A stretch of 64,000 bases of DNA from Bacteroidota bacterium. GTDB lineage: Bacteria; Bacteroidota; Bacteroidia; 2-12-FULL-35-15. Positions 31,329-41,900 of this stretch are shown piece after piece. The notes under the pieces are model-generated. The model was given only the letters and a program-made list of their open reading frames with translations, did no database searches and was not told the DNA's origin. Position numbers and translations under genes: made by a program. The stretch is taken from the NCBI GenBank assembly GCA_025963775.1, contig JAOQAD010000020.1, positions 1 through 64,000 on the forward strand, written 5' to 3'. Positions within the stretch are counted from its first letter, which is position 1, and every line of letters starts with the position of its first letter.

Positions 31329-32897
31329 TTATTTCTTATTCAATCCCAATAATTCCCTTACAGCATTATTGGTGTTTACAAAGCCGCCGGAAATGCACAG
31401 CTCGCTCACTTTCGCTTTTGTTTTTCTCTTCCCGGGAACCTTCACTTTTTTCTTATAAGGAACCACTGTTTTCATCAGCACTTCACGTACCTCATTCGCT
31501 TTCAGTTCGGGAAAGTATCCGCGGATCACAGCTGCAACACCTGCAGTGGAAGGCGATGCCATGCTTGTTCCCGATTCATTCACATATTTATTGTCAGGCA
31601 CCGTCGAATAAATATCAACACCCGGTGCGAACAGGTCCACTTTTGTTTTTCCGTAATTGGAAAAGTTGCCGATGATCGTCTTTCCCTTTTTATAGCCGCT
31701 GGCACCCACTTCGATCCAGTTAGGGACAGTTGTTCCTGAAGCCAGTTCACGTGCAGGATACGATTGCTCCACATCCTTGTCCTTCGATTCATTTCCTGCA
31801 GCATGGATCAGCAGCACATCTTTGGAAAGGGCATACTGCACCGCTTCATCCACCACCTTTTTATCCGGCGAATAATATTTTCCGAAGCTCATGTTGATCA
31901 CTTTTGCGCCATTGTCTACTGCATAGCGGATCGCGTTTGCCACATCCTTGTCGCGCTCATCGCCGTTCGGAACAGCGCGCACCACCATGATCTTCACATT
32001 TGCTGCGATCCCGTTGATCCCGAGGCTGTTGTTGCGGATCGCTGCAATGATCCCCGCTACGTGAGAGCCATGCAATGCATCAGGGCCTTTCACATGGTTG
32101 TTGCCGTAAAAGCGCTCATTCGGGTTGTTCGGATCGTCGCCAACAATATACTGTCGTACGGAATCCACGTTCATGCGGTTGTATTTTGCCATGTTGATGA
32201 TCATGCCTGCACCCTGCGTTACCTGCTGGTCAAGCTCCTTGGCATTTACGAGCGAAAGGATGAGCTTCATTCTTTTTTTGATCATCTCATCCTGCGGGTT
32301 GTCTGCCACAAAGGCTTTCACTGCGCTCTTGCTGAATTCGCCGCCGCTTTGCTTTTTAACCTTGGTGATAAAATCGGAAAGGAGGCTGAACTGTGCAGCC
32401 TGCGTATCCGATTCTGCCTGTGCCTTCATGTATTCAGGCTTGATCTTTTCAAACTCCTTGTATTCCTTTGCTTCATCGCCGCTCAGCTTTGAAGGATCAA
32501 CATCCTTGAATTTTTTATTCATGCGCATGTACATCCGTGCCAGCTCCGTTGCTTCGTAATTGATATCCCCGTTTTTCCCGCCGAGAAAGCTCCAGCCGTG
32601 AATATCATCGATGTAGCCATTCTTGTCATCATCAATACCATTGTCCGCGATCTCTCCCGGGTTGGTCCAGATAATATCCTTCAGATCCTCATGGTCCACA
32701 TCAGTGCCGCCATCGATCACCGCAACAATCACTGTTTGCGGGGCCTTTCCATCAAGTGTTTTATAAGCCTGTTCCACGCCGGTTCCGTATACCTTGTCGG
32801 CTTTCGGGTCGAGTGTCTGCCAGTTGTCCGGGGCTTTTTTCTGGGCAATGGCCAGGGTAGAGATAAATAAGTAAAGCAGGATGGGGATTCTTTTCAT
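31329..32897 (-). CDS. subtilisin-like (S8) serine peptidase
   Basis: A 522-residue secreted peptidase with signal peptide (MKRIPILLYLFISTLAIA). The catalytic triad is D62 (AVIDGGTDVDHED), H276 (HGSHVAG) and S445 (GTSMASP). About 200 residues separate Asp and His, much more than in subtilisin: a charged, helical insertion (residues about 95-260) typical of a Bacteroidota subgroup. The end, ELLGLNKK, has no T9SS domain, so it is probably periplasmic or exported by another route. No pro-domain is clearly seen. Confidence 0.93.
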   Translation of the reverse strand: MKRIPILLYLFISTLAIAQKKAPDNWQTLDPKADKVYGTGVEQAYKTLDGKAPQTVIVAVIDGGTDVDHEDLKDIIWTNPGEIADNGIDDDKNGYIDDIHGWSFLGGKNGDINYEATELARMYMRMNKKFKDVDPSKLSGDEAKEYKEFEKIKPEYMKAQAESDTQAAQFSLLSDFITKVKKQSGGEFSKSAVKAFVADNPQDEMIKKRMKLILSLVNAKELDQQVTQGAGMIINMAKYNRMNVDSVRQYIVGDDPNNPNERFYGNNHVKGPDALHGSHVAGIIAAIRNNSLGINGIAANVKIMVVRAVPNGDERDKDVANAIRYAVDNGAKVINMSFGKYYSPDKKVVDEAVQYALSKDVLLIHAAGNESKDKDVEQSYPARELASGTTVPNWIEVGASGYKKGKTIIGNFSNYGKTKVDLFAPGVDIYSTVPDNKYVNESGTSMASPSTAGVAAVIRGYFPELKANEVREVLMKTVVPYKKKVKVPGKRKTKAKVSELCISGGFVNTNNAVRELLGLNKK

Positions 32898-33002
32898 CTG
32901 TCAGGTTTTATGCTGTAATAATATTTAAAATTAACGAAAGGGAAGGGGAAAGCTGCCGGATTTTTTTTGAAAGGCGCTATTCCTGTATGAATGGATTAAA
33001 AT

Positions 33003-33036
33003 AAAAGCGCCCACCTTTTCCGGATGGGCGTTTTCT
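33003..33036 (-). terminator. hairpin terminator after the bacilliredoxin gene
   Basis: CGCCCA (33008-33013) and TGGGCG (33025-33030) make the stem with short A and T runs on either side. The T tract on the - strand is brief, so termination is less certain. Confidence 0.6.
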
Positions 33037-33048
33037 TAAAATTGATCT

Positions 33049-33459
33049 TTAGCAAAGCTCTTCAAAAGCCATTTGCAGGTTATCTGCGATCATTTGCGCA
33101 CTGCGGCCTTCAATGTGATGGCGCTCTACGAAATGAACCAGCTTGCCGTCCTTGAACAGGGCAATAGCCGGGGAGGACGGAGGATATGGAGCGAAATGCT
33201 TGCGTGCTTCCGCTACAGCTTCTGTGTCAAAGCCTGCAAAAACAGTCGTAATGCGGTCAGGGCGCTTTTCTCCCGATACCGCTAACTTCACTCCCGGGCG
33301 TGCAGCGCCTGCTGCGCAGCCGCATACCGAATTCACCACTACCAGCACGGTGCCTTTGCTGTTGATCGCCGCATTTACGGCATCAGGCGTTGTAAGATCT
33401 TCAAAGCCAACAGTAACAAGCTCTTGCTTCATTGGCAACACTATACTTTCTGGATACAT
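33049..33459 (-). CDS. BrxA/BrxB family bacilliredoxin
   Basis: A 136-residue thioredoxin-fold protein with the family CGC motif at C46-G-C48 (NSVCGCAAGAARPG). Bacilliredoxins remove bacillithiol from mixed disulfides on proteins, and some Bacteroidota make bacillithiol, so a thiol-repair role in the cytosol is likely. VGFEDLTTPDAVNAAI and SPAIALFKDGKLVHFVERHHIEGRSAQMIADNL match the family. Confidence 0.94.
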   Translation of the reverse strand: MYPESIVLPMKQELVTVGFEDLTTPDAVNAAINSKGTVLVVVNSVCGCAAGAARPGVKLAVSGEKRPDRITTVFAGFDTEAVAEARKHFAPYPPSSPAIALFKDGKLVHFVERHHIEGRSAQMIADNLQMAFEELC

Positions 33460-33502
33460 TTTATAATTTTTTTAATTGTTTTTTCTGTGAATATTCAGGC
33501 TA

Positions 33503-33510
33503 CAAAGATA
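33503..33510 (-). promoter_or_regulatory. -7 element of the bacilliredoxin promoter
   Basis: TATCTTTG on the - strand, 44 bases ahead of the start codon at 33459. No clear -33 TTTG at the right distance. Confidence 0.5.
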
Positions 33511-33696
33511 CGAAAAATAAAGGCGCGTTTGTGGATAAATAAACGCTTGCATATCAGCCGGATTTTTTTAATTTAGCAATCCATTTTTGAGGTTGGTCTG
33601 CCAAATCAGATAATTTATCTATAAAAAGATAAATATCTTTCTGTAATTCCAATTAAAGGATATTTGTCTCACATTTCCAGGAGTGAATAAAAATAC

Positions 33697-33736
33697 AGAA
33701 AAGAAAGGCTGTCGTGAGGCGGCTTTTCTTTTTTAT
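33697..33736 (+). terminator. orphan terminator in the divergent gap
   Basis: An AAAGAAAGGCTG arm and a CGGCTTTTCTTTTTT arm form a hairpin with a T run. No annotated gene on + lies upstream, since the neighbours at 33459 and 33908 diverge. The 394-base gap also holds the bacilliredoxin promoter, a palindromic fragment at 33759-33796 and the M16 promoter. Confidence 0.6.
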
Positions 33737-33758
33737 GTGTCGCTTTTAACGGCGGCAT

Positions 33759-33796
33759 CGTCATCCCGTGCTCCGACACGGGATCTCTACGCAATG
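33759..33796. repeat. palindromic intergenic repeat fragment
   Basis: CGTCATCCCGTG, then CACGGGATCTCTACG, a short version of the REP-like sequences at 42150-42306, with CCCGTG/CACGGG as the stem. Confidence 0.6.
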
Positions 33797-33852
33797 TTTA
33801 AGAATAGCAGTATCCTCTCTCCTTATCGTCAGGAACCGTTCATCATTTAAAT

Positions 33853-33884
33853 CTTGTTCATGCCCTATCATTTGATTATATTTG
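33853..33884 (+). promoter_or_regulatory. Bacteroidota-type promoter of the M16 peptidase gene
   Basis: CTTG (33853-33856), 20 bases, then TATATTTG (33877-33884). It overlaps a possible upstream start codon at 33854 (TTG), so translation is more likely to begin at the ATG at 33908. Confidence 0.6.
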
Positions 33885-33907
33885 TTTTTCATAAAAAAAT
33901 CACCCTG

Positions 33908-36859
33908 ATGCAAAAAAATAACATTCTAAAAGCCGCGGCTGTCCTGTCATTTATTTCAGTTACAGCTTTCGCGCAGACGACAAAACTGATCGAAAAAGTA
34001 ACGCGTAAAGGATCCGAGCTGGTGATCCCTTACGAAAAATACCTGTTGCCGAACGGCCTTACGGTTATTGTGCACGAAGACCATTCCGACCCGATCGTAT
34101 ACGTGGACGTCACGTATCACGTTGGTTCTGCCCGTGAGCAGGAAGGACGTTCCGGCTTTGCACATTTTTTCGAGCACATGATGTTCCAGGGTTCGGAGCA
34201 TGTGGGCGATGAGCAGCATTTTAAAATTGTGACCGAAGCCGGCGGAACATTGAACGGAAGCACCACTACCGACCGTACCAATTACTGGGAAGTATTGCCT
34301 TCCAACCAGCTGGAAACAGCATTGTGGCTGGAAAGCGACAGGATGGGATTCCTGCTCGATTCGGTTACACAGAAAAAATTTGAAGTGCAGCGTGAAACAG
34401 TGAAGAATGAGCGCGGCCAGAATTACGATAACCGCCCGTACGGAGTTGCGCAGGAGCGCACCTCTGCGGCATTGTATCCTTCCAGTCATCCTTATTCATG
34501 GCTCACGATCGGTTACATTGAAGACCTGAACCGCGTGGATGTGAATGACCTGAAGAAATTCTTTCTCCGCTGGTATGGCCCTAACAATGCAACATTAACA
34601 GTTTCCGGCGATGTGAAAACCGCTGATGTTCTTAAATATGCAGAAAAATATTTCGGTTCCATTCCCCGCGGTGCTGAAGTGAAAGCACAAAGCATTGCGC
34701 CTGTGGTGCTGGATAAGGACCGTTATATTTCCTATGAAGACAACATCCGCTTGCCACAGCTTACATTTACCTATCCTACTATTCCTTCCAATCATGCGGA
34801 TGAAGCACCGTTGGATGTGCTGGCGGATATCCTTGGCGGAAACAAATCGTCCGTGTTCTACAAGAACTTTGTGAAATCACAGATGGCACAATCGGCGCAG
34901 GTGTATCATTCCGTGCCTGAGCTGGCCGGAACATTCATCATCAACGTCCGCACCACGCAGGATAAAACCCTTGCACAGATGGATTCGCTTGTACGTTATT
35001 CATTAAAAGAATTTGAAAAGCGCGGCGTTACCGATGATGACCTTCAGAAATTCAAGGCAAGCTTTGAGGCACAGATGATCAATGCGCTCACAAGCGTACA
35101 GGGAAAAGGTGCGATGCTGGCTGCAAACCAGACCTTCACCGGGAACCCTAACCAGATCGTGAAGGATATGGAGCGCTATTCAAAAGTGACAAAGGCGGAT
35201 GTGATGCGTGTGTACAACCAGTACATCAAAAACAAATACGCAGTGATCCTGAGCATTTACCCGAAAGGAAAACCATCGATGGTGGCGAAGGCTGATAACT
35301 ATATGCCGCCGGTACGGAACACCACTGCTGTAGAAGGCGCAGAGTACAAGAGCCTTGTTTACAATAAGGCAAAAGATAATTTCGACAGGACAAAAAAGCC
35401 TTTGACATCGGGAAATCCGGTGATCATCCCGCCTGACTACTGGACAGAGAAATTCGCGAACGAGATGAAAGTGATCGGTGCGAAAACAACCGAGATCCCG
35501 AGTGTAAGCGTGCAGCTGAACATAGAGGCAGGGCACCGCTTTGAGGATATTCACAAAGCAGGCATCGCGAGCCTTGTGGCCAGCCTGATGAATGAAGGGA
35601 CTACGAAATACACTGCGGAAGAAGTAGGAGAGAAGCTTGACAGGCTGGGTAGCTCGATCAGCGTATCTGCCGGGAATGAGAACATTGTATTGTATGTTTC
35701 ATCGCTCAGCAAGAACCTCGATTCAACACTGGCCATTGCAGAGGAGATGCTGCTGCATCCGCGTTTCGACAAAGCTGATTTCGACAGGGTAAAAGCGCAA
35801 AGGCTGGAAGCTATTGCCAATCAATCGACACAGGCAACTACCATTGCAGGGAATGTGTTTGCGAAATTGCTTTACGGTGCGAACAATAATATGGGAATTT
35901 CTTCCCTTGGAACGAAGGAAACAGTGAGTAGCATTACGCTGGAAGATGTGAAAGCATATTATGCAAATAATATTACTCCTCATGTTGCATCACTGGTGGT
36001 GGTAGGTGATATCGACAAAGATGCAGCGCTTAACAAACTTGCATTCCTGAAAAAATGGGAAGGTAAAAAAGTGGCAAGGACTGCTGAACCGGCTACGCCG
36101 GCTATCGGGAAAACAAAATTATATCTTGTTAATAAGGAGAAGGCACCGCAATCGGAGATCCGCATCGGGTACATGGCATTGCCCTTTGATGCAGCAGGAG
36201 ATTATTATAAAGCAACGCTTACCAATTATGTATTGGGCGGGGCATTCAACAGCCGCATCAACCTTAACCTCCGCGAGCTTCATGGCTATACTTACGGCGC
36301 GCGTTCGGGTTTCTCAGGGACAAAGTTTGCAGGCCCGTACACGGCAAGTGCAGGTGTAAGGGGAAATGCAACCGACAGCTCTGTGGTGGAATTTATAAAA
36401 GAGATCAGGCGTTACGCAGAAAGCGGCATCACCAAAGAAGAGCTTGAATTTACGAAGAGCTCCATCGGGCAGAGTGAGGCATTGAAATATGAAACGCCGC
36501 AGCAGAAAGCCGGATTCATGGCACGCATCCTTGATTACGACCTTGGTAAGGATTTCGTGGAAAAGCAAAATGCTATCCTGAAGAATATCACAGCAGAAGA
36601 GATCAACGAGATCGCGAAAAAGCGTTTGCCGTACAACAACATGATCATCCTTGTGGTGGGCGACAAAGCTAAAATTTATGATGGCCTTGTAAAATTAGGT
36701 TACGAGGTGGTGGAGCTTGACAGCGATGGCAACCCACTTGTCGCAGCAAATACAGAGGCGCCGAAAGACACAAAGGTTGCGGCTCCGAAAGATACACAGG
36801 CAGCGCCTGCCGACGGAAAGCAAAAAGCAAAGGTGCACAATGTCAATAAATCGAGATAA
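33908..36859 (+). CDS. M16 family zinc metallopeptidase (full-length, two-half)
   Basis: About 983 residues from the ATG at 33908; an open frame runs on to 33854 but overlaps the promoter. A signal peptide (MQKNNILKAAAVLSFISVTAFA) leads to the inverted zinc motif HFFEH (H86, E89, H90), with the third ligand in ETVKNE about 75 residues on. The C-terminal half repeats the fold without the motif, giving the usual pitrilysin-like clam. The tail is Ala/Pro/Lys-rich. It is probably a periplasmic peptide-degrading or processing protease. A related single-half partner is not seen, so it is likely self-sufficient. Confidence 0.93.
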   Translation: MQKNNILKAAAVLSFISVTAFAQTTKLIEKVTRKGSELVIPYEKYLLPNGLTVIVHEDHSDPIVYVDVTYHVGSAREQEGRSGFAHFFEHMMFQGSEHVGDEQHFKIVTEAGGTLNGSTTTDRTNYWEVLPSNQLETALWLESDRMGFLLDSVTQKKFEVQRETVKNERGQNYDNRPYGVAQERTSAALYPSSHPYSWLTIGYIEDLNRVDVNDLKKFFLRWYGPNNATLTVSGDVKTADVLKYAEKYFGSIPRGAEVKAQSIAPVVLDKDRYISYEDNIRLPQLTFTYPTIPSNHADEAPLDVLADILGGNKSSVFYKNFVKSQMAQSAQVYHSVPELAGTFIINVRTTQDKTLAQMDSLVRYSLKEFEKRGVTDDDLQKFKASFEAQMINALTSVQGKGAMLAANQTFTGNPNQIVKDMERYSKVTKADVMRVYNQYIKNKYAVILSIYPKGKPSMVAKADNYMPPVRNTTAVEGAEYKSLVYNKAKDNFDRTKKPLTSGNPVIIPPDYWTEKFANEMKVIGAKTTEIPSVSVQLNIEAGHRFEDIHKAGIASLVASLMNEGTTKYTAEEVGEKLDRLGSSISVSAGNENIVLYVSSLSKNLDSTLAIAEEMLLHPRFDKADFDRVKAQRLEAIANQSTQATTIAGNVFAKLLYGANNNMGISSLGTKETVSSITLEDVKAYYANNITPHVASLVVVGDIDKDAALNKLAFLKKWEGKKVARTAEPATPAIGKTKLYLVNKEKAPQSEIRIGYMALPFDAAGDYYKATLTNYVLGGAFNSRINLNLRELHGYTYGARSGFSGTKFAGPYTASAGVRGNATDSSVVEFIKEIRRYAESGITKEELEFTKSSIGQSEALKYETPQQKAGFMARILDYDLGKDFVEKQNAILKNITAEEINEIAKKRLPYNNMIILVVGDKAKIYDGLVKLGYEVVELDSDGNPLVAANTEAPKDTKVAAPKDTQAAPADGKQKAKVHNVNKSR

Positions 36860-36881
36860 GGATTAAAGAATGAAAAAATCG

Positions 36882-36914
36882 AAAACGCTGGCCAGTAAAA
36901 TGGTCAGCGTTTTT
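36882..36914. terminator. bidirectional terminator between convergent genes
   Basis: AAAACGCTGGCCA (36882-36894) and TGGTCAGCGTTTT (36901-36913) pair around a six-base loop between the stops of the M16 gene and tadA. Confidence 0.82.
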
Positions 36915-37350
36915 GCTGAAAGAAGGTTTTGATGAGGGCGCCGCATTCTTCCGCAAGTACGCCCGTTGTTGTGGAAGTTCGCGGATGCAGGAGGTTATGC
37001 CCGATGAGATTGAAGCCGCGGCGGGTATCGGCTGCACCGTAAACGATCCTTCCCACCTGCGCCCATGCCAGCGCACCGGCGCACATCACGCAAGGCTCAA
37101 GGGTTACATACAGCGTACATTCATTGAGGTATTTGCCGTTCAGAAAATTTGCGGCAGAGGTAATGGCCTGCATTTCGGCATGTGCCGTAACATCGTTCAG
37201 CCGTTCGGTAAGGTTATGCGCCCGCGCGATCACCGTGTTGTTCACCACTACTACAGCGCCTACCGGCACTTCATCCGCATCAAAAGCTTTTCTTGCTTCC
37301 TTTAATGCTTCCCGCATAAAATGCTCGTCTGAAAAAACGAAAAGTTCCAT
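36904..37350 (-). CDS. tadA: tRNA-specific adenosine deaminase TadA
   Basis: About 148 residues from the ATG at 37350; the frame is open to 37431 but the extra 27 residues have no counterpart in the family. The cytidine-deaminase fold zinc site is HAEMQAI (His, catalytic Glu) with PCVMCAGA (two Cys). TadA makes inosine at position 34 of tRNA-Arg(ACG). The preceding EVPVGAVVVVNNTVIARAHN and the final RGFNLIGHNLLHPRTSTTTGVLAEECGAL match. It converges with the M16 gene. Confidence 0.94.
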   Translation of the reverse strand: MELFVFSDEHFMREALKEARKAFDADEVPVGAVVVVNNTVIARAHNLTERLNDVTAHAEMQAITSAANFLNGKYLNECTLYVTLEPCVMCAGALAWAQVGRIVYGAADTRRGFNLIGHNLLHPRTSTTTGVLAEECGALIKTFFQQKR

Positions 37351-37539
37351 GGTTGTAAAGGTAACATTAATCGGAAAACCCAAAAAGCTTAAGTGCCGAT
37401 GGAAATTTAGATTCTTAGCCGGAAAAAACAAGTGTGAATTCTACCATCAAAACCCTGAAAAGTGCAAGAAGGGAGCCGAACTGTATTTTAGTTTTTTCCG
37501 TAGAATGTTGTATATTAGCTATGGATAAAAACTAACACT

Positions 37540-38715
37540 ATGAAGAAACTGCTACTACTCACTACGCTATTAATGCTTACAGGAACTTTTGCAAAAGCGG
37601 GGTGTCCTACTCTTACCCTCACATTTACAACAACCGATGCCAGCTGTCCGAATAATAACGATGGATCAGCAACTGTTAATGTTACGGGAGGTTCCGGTAC
37701 TTATACTTACTTATGGTCCGTTTCGGCAGGAGCACAAACCACGGCTACTGCAACCGGATTAATGCCAGGGAATTATTCTGTTACAATTATGGACGGTAGC
37801 GGCCCCAGCTGTATTACTACCGGTAATGTTACAGTTGCTGCCCCGCCCGTTCCAACACCAACTATCTGCATGGTAACGGTTGATGCGCATTCCGTGAACA
37901 ACTTTGTTTACTGGGATCAAACGCCATATACCAATGTGGATTCATTTATCATCTACAGGGAAACAAGTCCATTGGTATACAGCCGTATTGGTGCAGTATC
38001 ATCCGATTCGCTGAGCGAGTTTGAAGACACCACCCGCAGCGCAGGCCCGGCAAACGGTGATCCGAACCTTGCAGCATACAGGTACAGGATCCAGGTCCTG
38101 GATACCTGCGGAAACTACGGCCCGATGAGCCTTTACCACAGCACCATTTACATTGTTGATGATGGCCTCGGCGAATTTTCATGGGCATCTCCATATATGA
38201 TTGAAGGAATGCCGAATCCCGTAACCAATTATGTATTGCTTTGCGATACAGCCAACGTGGATGTATGGGGCCCGGTGCAGACTGTTCCCGGCACAGATAC
38301 ACTGGCAAACGACCCTGGTTTTGTAAGCCACAGCAGCGTTGCCAACTGGAGAGTGAAAACGGCGTGGAGCATCTCCTGTACGCCAACCCGTGCAACGGTG
38401 AACACCACGCGCTCGAACATCAAGCATGCAGGCCTTGTTACAACAGGCATTGCAGCGCTGCATGATGGAAGCTCCATGGTGATGTACCCGAATCCTGCAA
38501 ATTCAGAAGTGATCATTGGCTTGTCGCCGGAGATCAAAAAGGCGAAGCTTTGTATTGTAAATATAGTCGGACAACTTATGTTCGAAGAAACACTTGAGGC
38601 TAACGGAACTTCGATCACAAGCCGCATCGATGTTTCGGGTTATGCAAAAGGAGTTTACCTTGTAAGTGTTGAAAGTGCCGGGCTGAAAACCTTTAAAAAG
38701 CTGATTGTAAATTAA
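37540..38715 (+). CDS. SprB-repeat T9SS surface protein
   Basis: A 391-residue secreted protein. After the signal (MKKLLLLTTLLMLTGTFAKA) residues about 22-107 form one SprB repeat (TTDASCPNNNDGSATVNVTGGSGTYTYLWS...GLMPGNYSVTIMDGSGPSCI), known from gliding adhesins. A fibronectin-III-like region follows (NFVYWDQTPYTNVDSFIIYRE), and the end is a T9SS type A sorting domain (MVMYPNPANSEVIIGLS...KGVYLVSVESAGLKTFKKLIVN). It is probably a small surface-attached adhesin-like protein. A REP-like repeat follows the stop. Confidence 0.88.
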   Translation: MKKLLLLTTLLMLTGTFAKAGCPTLTLTFTTTDASCPNNNDGSATVNVTGGSGTYTYLWSVSAGAQTTATATGLMPGNYSVTIMDGSGPSCITTGNVTVAAPPVPTPTICMVTVDAHSVNNFVYWDQTPYTNVDSFIIYRETSPLVYSRIGAVSSDSLSEFEDTTRSAGPANGDPNLAAYRYRIQVLDTCGNYGPMSLYHSTIYIVDDGLGEFSWASPYMIEGMPNPVTNYVLLCDTANVDVWGPVQTVPGTDTLANDPGFVSHSSVANWRVKTAWSISCTPTRATVNTTRSNIKHAGLVTTGIAALHDGSSMVMYPNPANSEVIIGLSPEIKKAKLCIVNIVGQLMFEETLEANGTSITSRIDVSGYAKGVYLVSVESAGLKTFKKLIVN

Positions 38716-38720
38716 GGAAC

Positions 38721-38795
38721 ATCATTGCGATCCGCCGCGGCGGGGAAGCAATCTTAATATAGCAGATTACTTCGTCGTACCTCCTCGCAATGACG
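38721..38795. repeat. REP-like palindromic element
   Basis: ATCATTGCGA (from 38721) pairs with TCGCAATGAC (to 38795), with GCCGCGGCGGGGAAGCAATC inside. This form is widespread between genes in Bacteroidota and other phyla. Confidence 0.6.
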
Positions 38796-38882
38796 TTTTC
38801 CGAAGAAAGATCTGATTTAATCAATGGAGTTGTTACTCCCGGAAATCTTCCCGAATTAAAGGCGGATTTCCATCGAATATCT

Positions 38883-38890
38883 TAAATTTG
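38883..38890 (+). promoter_or_regulatory. -7 element of the propeller-SpoIIE gene
   Basis: TAAATTTG at 38883-38890 overlaps the upstream ATG at 38888, so translation is more likely to begin at the ATG at 38930, which leaves a 40-base leader. No clear -33 box. Confidence 0.55.
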
Positions 38891-38929
38891 CCTGTCTTCT
38901 CATCTGCGGAGACAGGCAAATTTTTTTTG

Positions 38930-41900
38930 ATGAAGCTTACGAAACACATCCTGTTTTTTCTTTTTGTTTTGCTGTCGGGAATCCATTCCTCCCGTGCACA
39001 GCAATACAATTTCAAGAACTTCACTCCCAAGAACGGGCTTGCCAGCTCCATTGTCAATAATATTTTCCAGGACAGCCGCGGCTACATCTGGTTTGGCACG
39101 CAGGGCGGCGGCGTAAGCAGGTTCAACGGGAAAGCATTTAAGAATTATACCAAGGCCGAAGGGCTGGTTGCCAACGATGTTACCTTTGTTACCGAAGACC
39201 ATTCCGGGAATATCTGGATCGCTACATCGGAGGGCGCTTCCCGCTTCGACGGTGTGAACTTCACCAGCTTTACAGAGAAGGACGGCCTTTCAAAAGGCAG
39301 CGTTTACTGCATTTATGCCGATGAAAAAAATAACATTTGGTTCGGGATGCAGGAAGGCGGACTGAATAAGTACGATGGCAAAACATTCACTGCATTCGGA
39401 ACAAAGGATGGCCTGCCTTCCGATAATTTATTTGCGATCACGCAGGATAAAAAAGGAGATTACTGGCTGGCGCTTTCAAACGGCATCGCGAAATATGATG
39501 GTACGCGCATTACCAGCTACGACAAGCATCCGCTGATCAACAACCGCACATTCTTCTGCAACTTTACCGATTCCAAAGGAAATGTATGGTTCGGCGGCAT
39601 CTCCGGGTACGGCGTGGTAAAATACGATGGTTCGGAATTTCATGTGCTGGAGATCCCGGATGCTGTTAAGGACGATTTTTTCGGAAGCATCGCCGAGGAT
39701 AAAAAAGGGAACATCTGGTTTGCCACCGATCACGGTGCGCTGAAATATGATGGCAAAAATTTCCATTTGTTCAATGAGCAGCAGGGATTATCATCGAACG
39801 GCGTACTTTCCATCTGCAACGATTACGAGGGCAACATCTGGATCGGGACGCAGGGCGGAGGCGTGAACCTGTTCAACAATGAATCATTCGTGAATTTTAC
39901 AGATAAGGATGGACTTACCAGCAAGAACATCAGTACCATTGTTCAATATGACAATGACACGTATTTCATCGGGACAACCGGCCTGGGATTGAACGAATAC
40001 AATGCACGCACGAACACATTCCGGAATTCATGCGGTATAAAAGAAGTGGATGAAAGCACGATCTTTTCCGTAGTGATCGATAACGGGGGCAGGATCTGGA
40101 TCGGTGCGCAGGAAGGGGTTTTTGTGCTGAAAAAGAACAGGGACAAGTATGAGCTGCTGAATTTTTACAACAAGAATGTTGCGAAAACAGAAGTGCTTGC
40201 GGCTTTGAAGATCATCCAGGACAAGAACGGTGATCTCTGGATCGCATCGTATTCCTCCGGACTTTTCAGGGTGCACGGAAAAGAGGTCACAAATTATTCA
40301 ACCAAAACAGGTTTTGTTTCCGACAAGGTGCTGACTGTTTTCATGGATTCGAAAAACAACATCTGGATCGGGACAAAAGATGCCGGCGCTGTAAAATACG
40401 ACGGAAAAACATTTGCAAATTATTCTGTGAAGGAAGGCCTTGCCGACAAATCGATCTGGGCCATCACCGAAGACAACAAAGGCAATATGTTCTTTGGTAC
40501 CGGCGAAAGCGGCCTTGCCTGCTACGATGGAAAAATGTTCAGGAACATTTCCGTGAAGGATGGATTATGCTCCAATTATATTCTTGCATTGTCCTTTGAT
40601 CCGATCGACAACGGCCTTTGGCTGGGGACAGAAAAAGGGATCAATAAATTAAAGCTGGACAACAACCTGGGCCTTGAGTCGGTACGCTATTACGGAGAGC
40701 AGGAAGGCTACAAAGGCATCGAGATCAACCAGAATGCGATCCTGCTGGATAAGGCGGGAGATGTATGGTTCGGCACGATCAACGGCCTGAGCAGGTACAA
40801 CAGGCAATACGATTTTCCGAATGTGACCCCGCCAAAGCTGCACCTGAGCGGGATCCGGCTGGCGTATCAAATTGTCGACTGGAAAATGTATGCCGACTCC
40901 GTTGATCCTTCAACGAACCTCCCGGTGAACCTGGAGCTTTCGCATAAGAACAACAACCTCACATTCGATTTCCAGGCTTTCACCACCGACAATGTGAAAT
41001 ATACATTTATCCTCGAAGGGCAGGACGAGGCATGGTCGCCCCTGAGCACCAATGCCGAAGCGGTGTTCACGAACATCAGCCCGGGTAAAACGTATACTTT
41101 CAAAGTAAAGGCTGTTAACAGTAACGGTGTATGGAGTAAGGAAGTGATCGCTTTCAGCTTCTCGATAGATCCTCCCTGGTGGCAAACCTGGTGGTTCTAT
41201 ACTCTTGTTGTAATTGTAGCATTAATCGGCATTTCCGGTTTTATCAATTACCGCACGGCGCAGCTGGCGAAGGAGAAAAAAGTGCTGGAAGAAAAAGTGA
41301 CGGAGCGCACACACGAGCTGAAGGAAGCGAATGACCAGCTTTCGGTGGCTTTCCAGGATATCAAGGACAGCATCAATTATGCGAAGAAGATCCAGGATGC
41401 GATCCTCCCGCTGGATGAAGAAGTGAAGAAAGCATTGCCGCAGTCCTTCGTGCTGTTCAAGCCGCGCGATGTGGTGAGCGGTGATTTTTACTGGTTCAAT
41501 AAGAAAGAAGATAAAATTTTCATTGCCGCTGTAGACTGTACAGGGCATGGCGTTCCGGGAGCTTTCATGAGCATGATCGGCAGTTCGCTTCTCAACGAGA
41601 TCATCAGCAAGAAAGGCCCGCATGATGCAGCCAGTGTGTTGAAGAAGCTGCACCAGGGTGTGCGTAAATCGCTGAAGCAGGACCGCGACAGCTATGAATC
41701 GAAGGACGGGATGGACCTTGCGCTGGCGGTGATCGACACCACCACAAACACGCTGCAATACAGCGGTGCCAAACGGCCGATGTTCCATTACAACAATGAT
41801 CTTTTCGAAGAGCTGAAAGCCGATAAGCAATCGATCGGCGGCCTCGAGATGGAAGACAATTATAATTTTACCAACCACAGCCTGGAGCTCAGGCCGGGCG

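Noticed and set aside
31764-32492. 242-codon open frame on + opposite the subtilase
   Set aside because: His/Cys-rich peptide without motif; the opposite strand has a complete catalytic triad.
33683-33853. 57-codon GTG frame in the bacilliredoxin/M16 gap, with AGGA just upstream
   Set aside because: It runs through the hairpin terminator and the palindromic fragment, so it is more likely chance.
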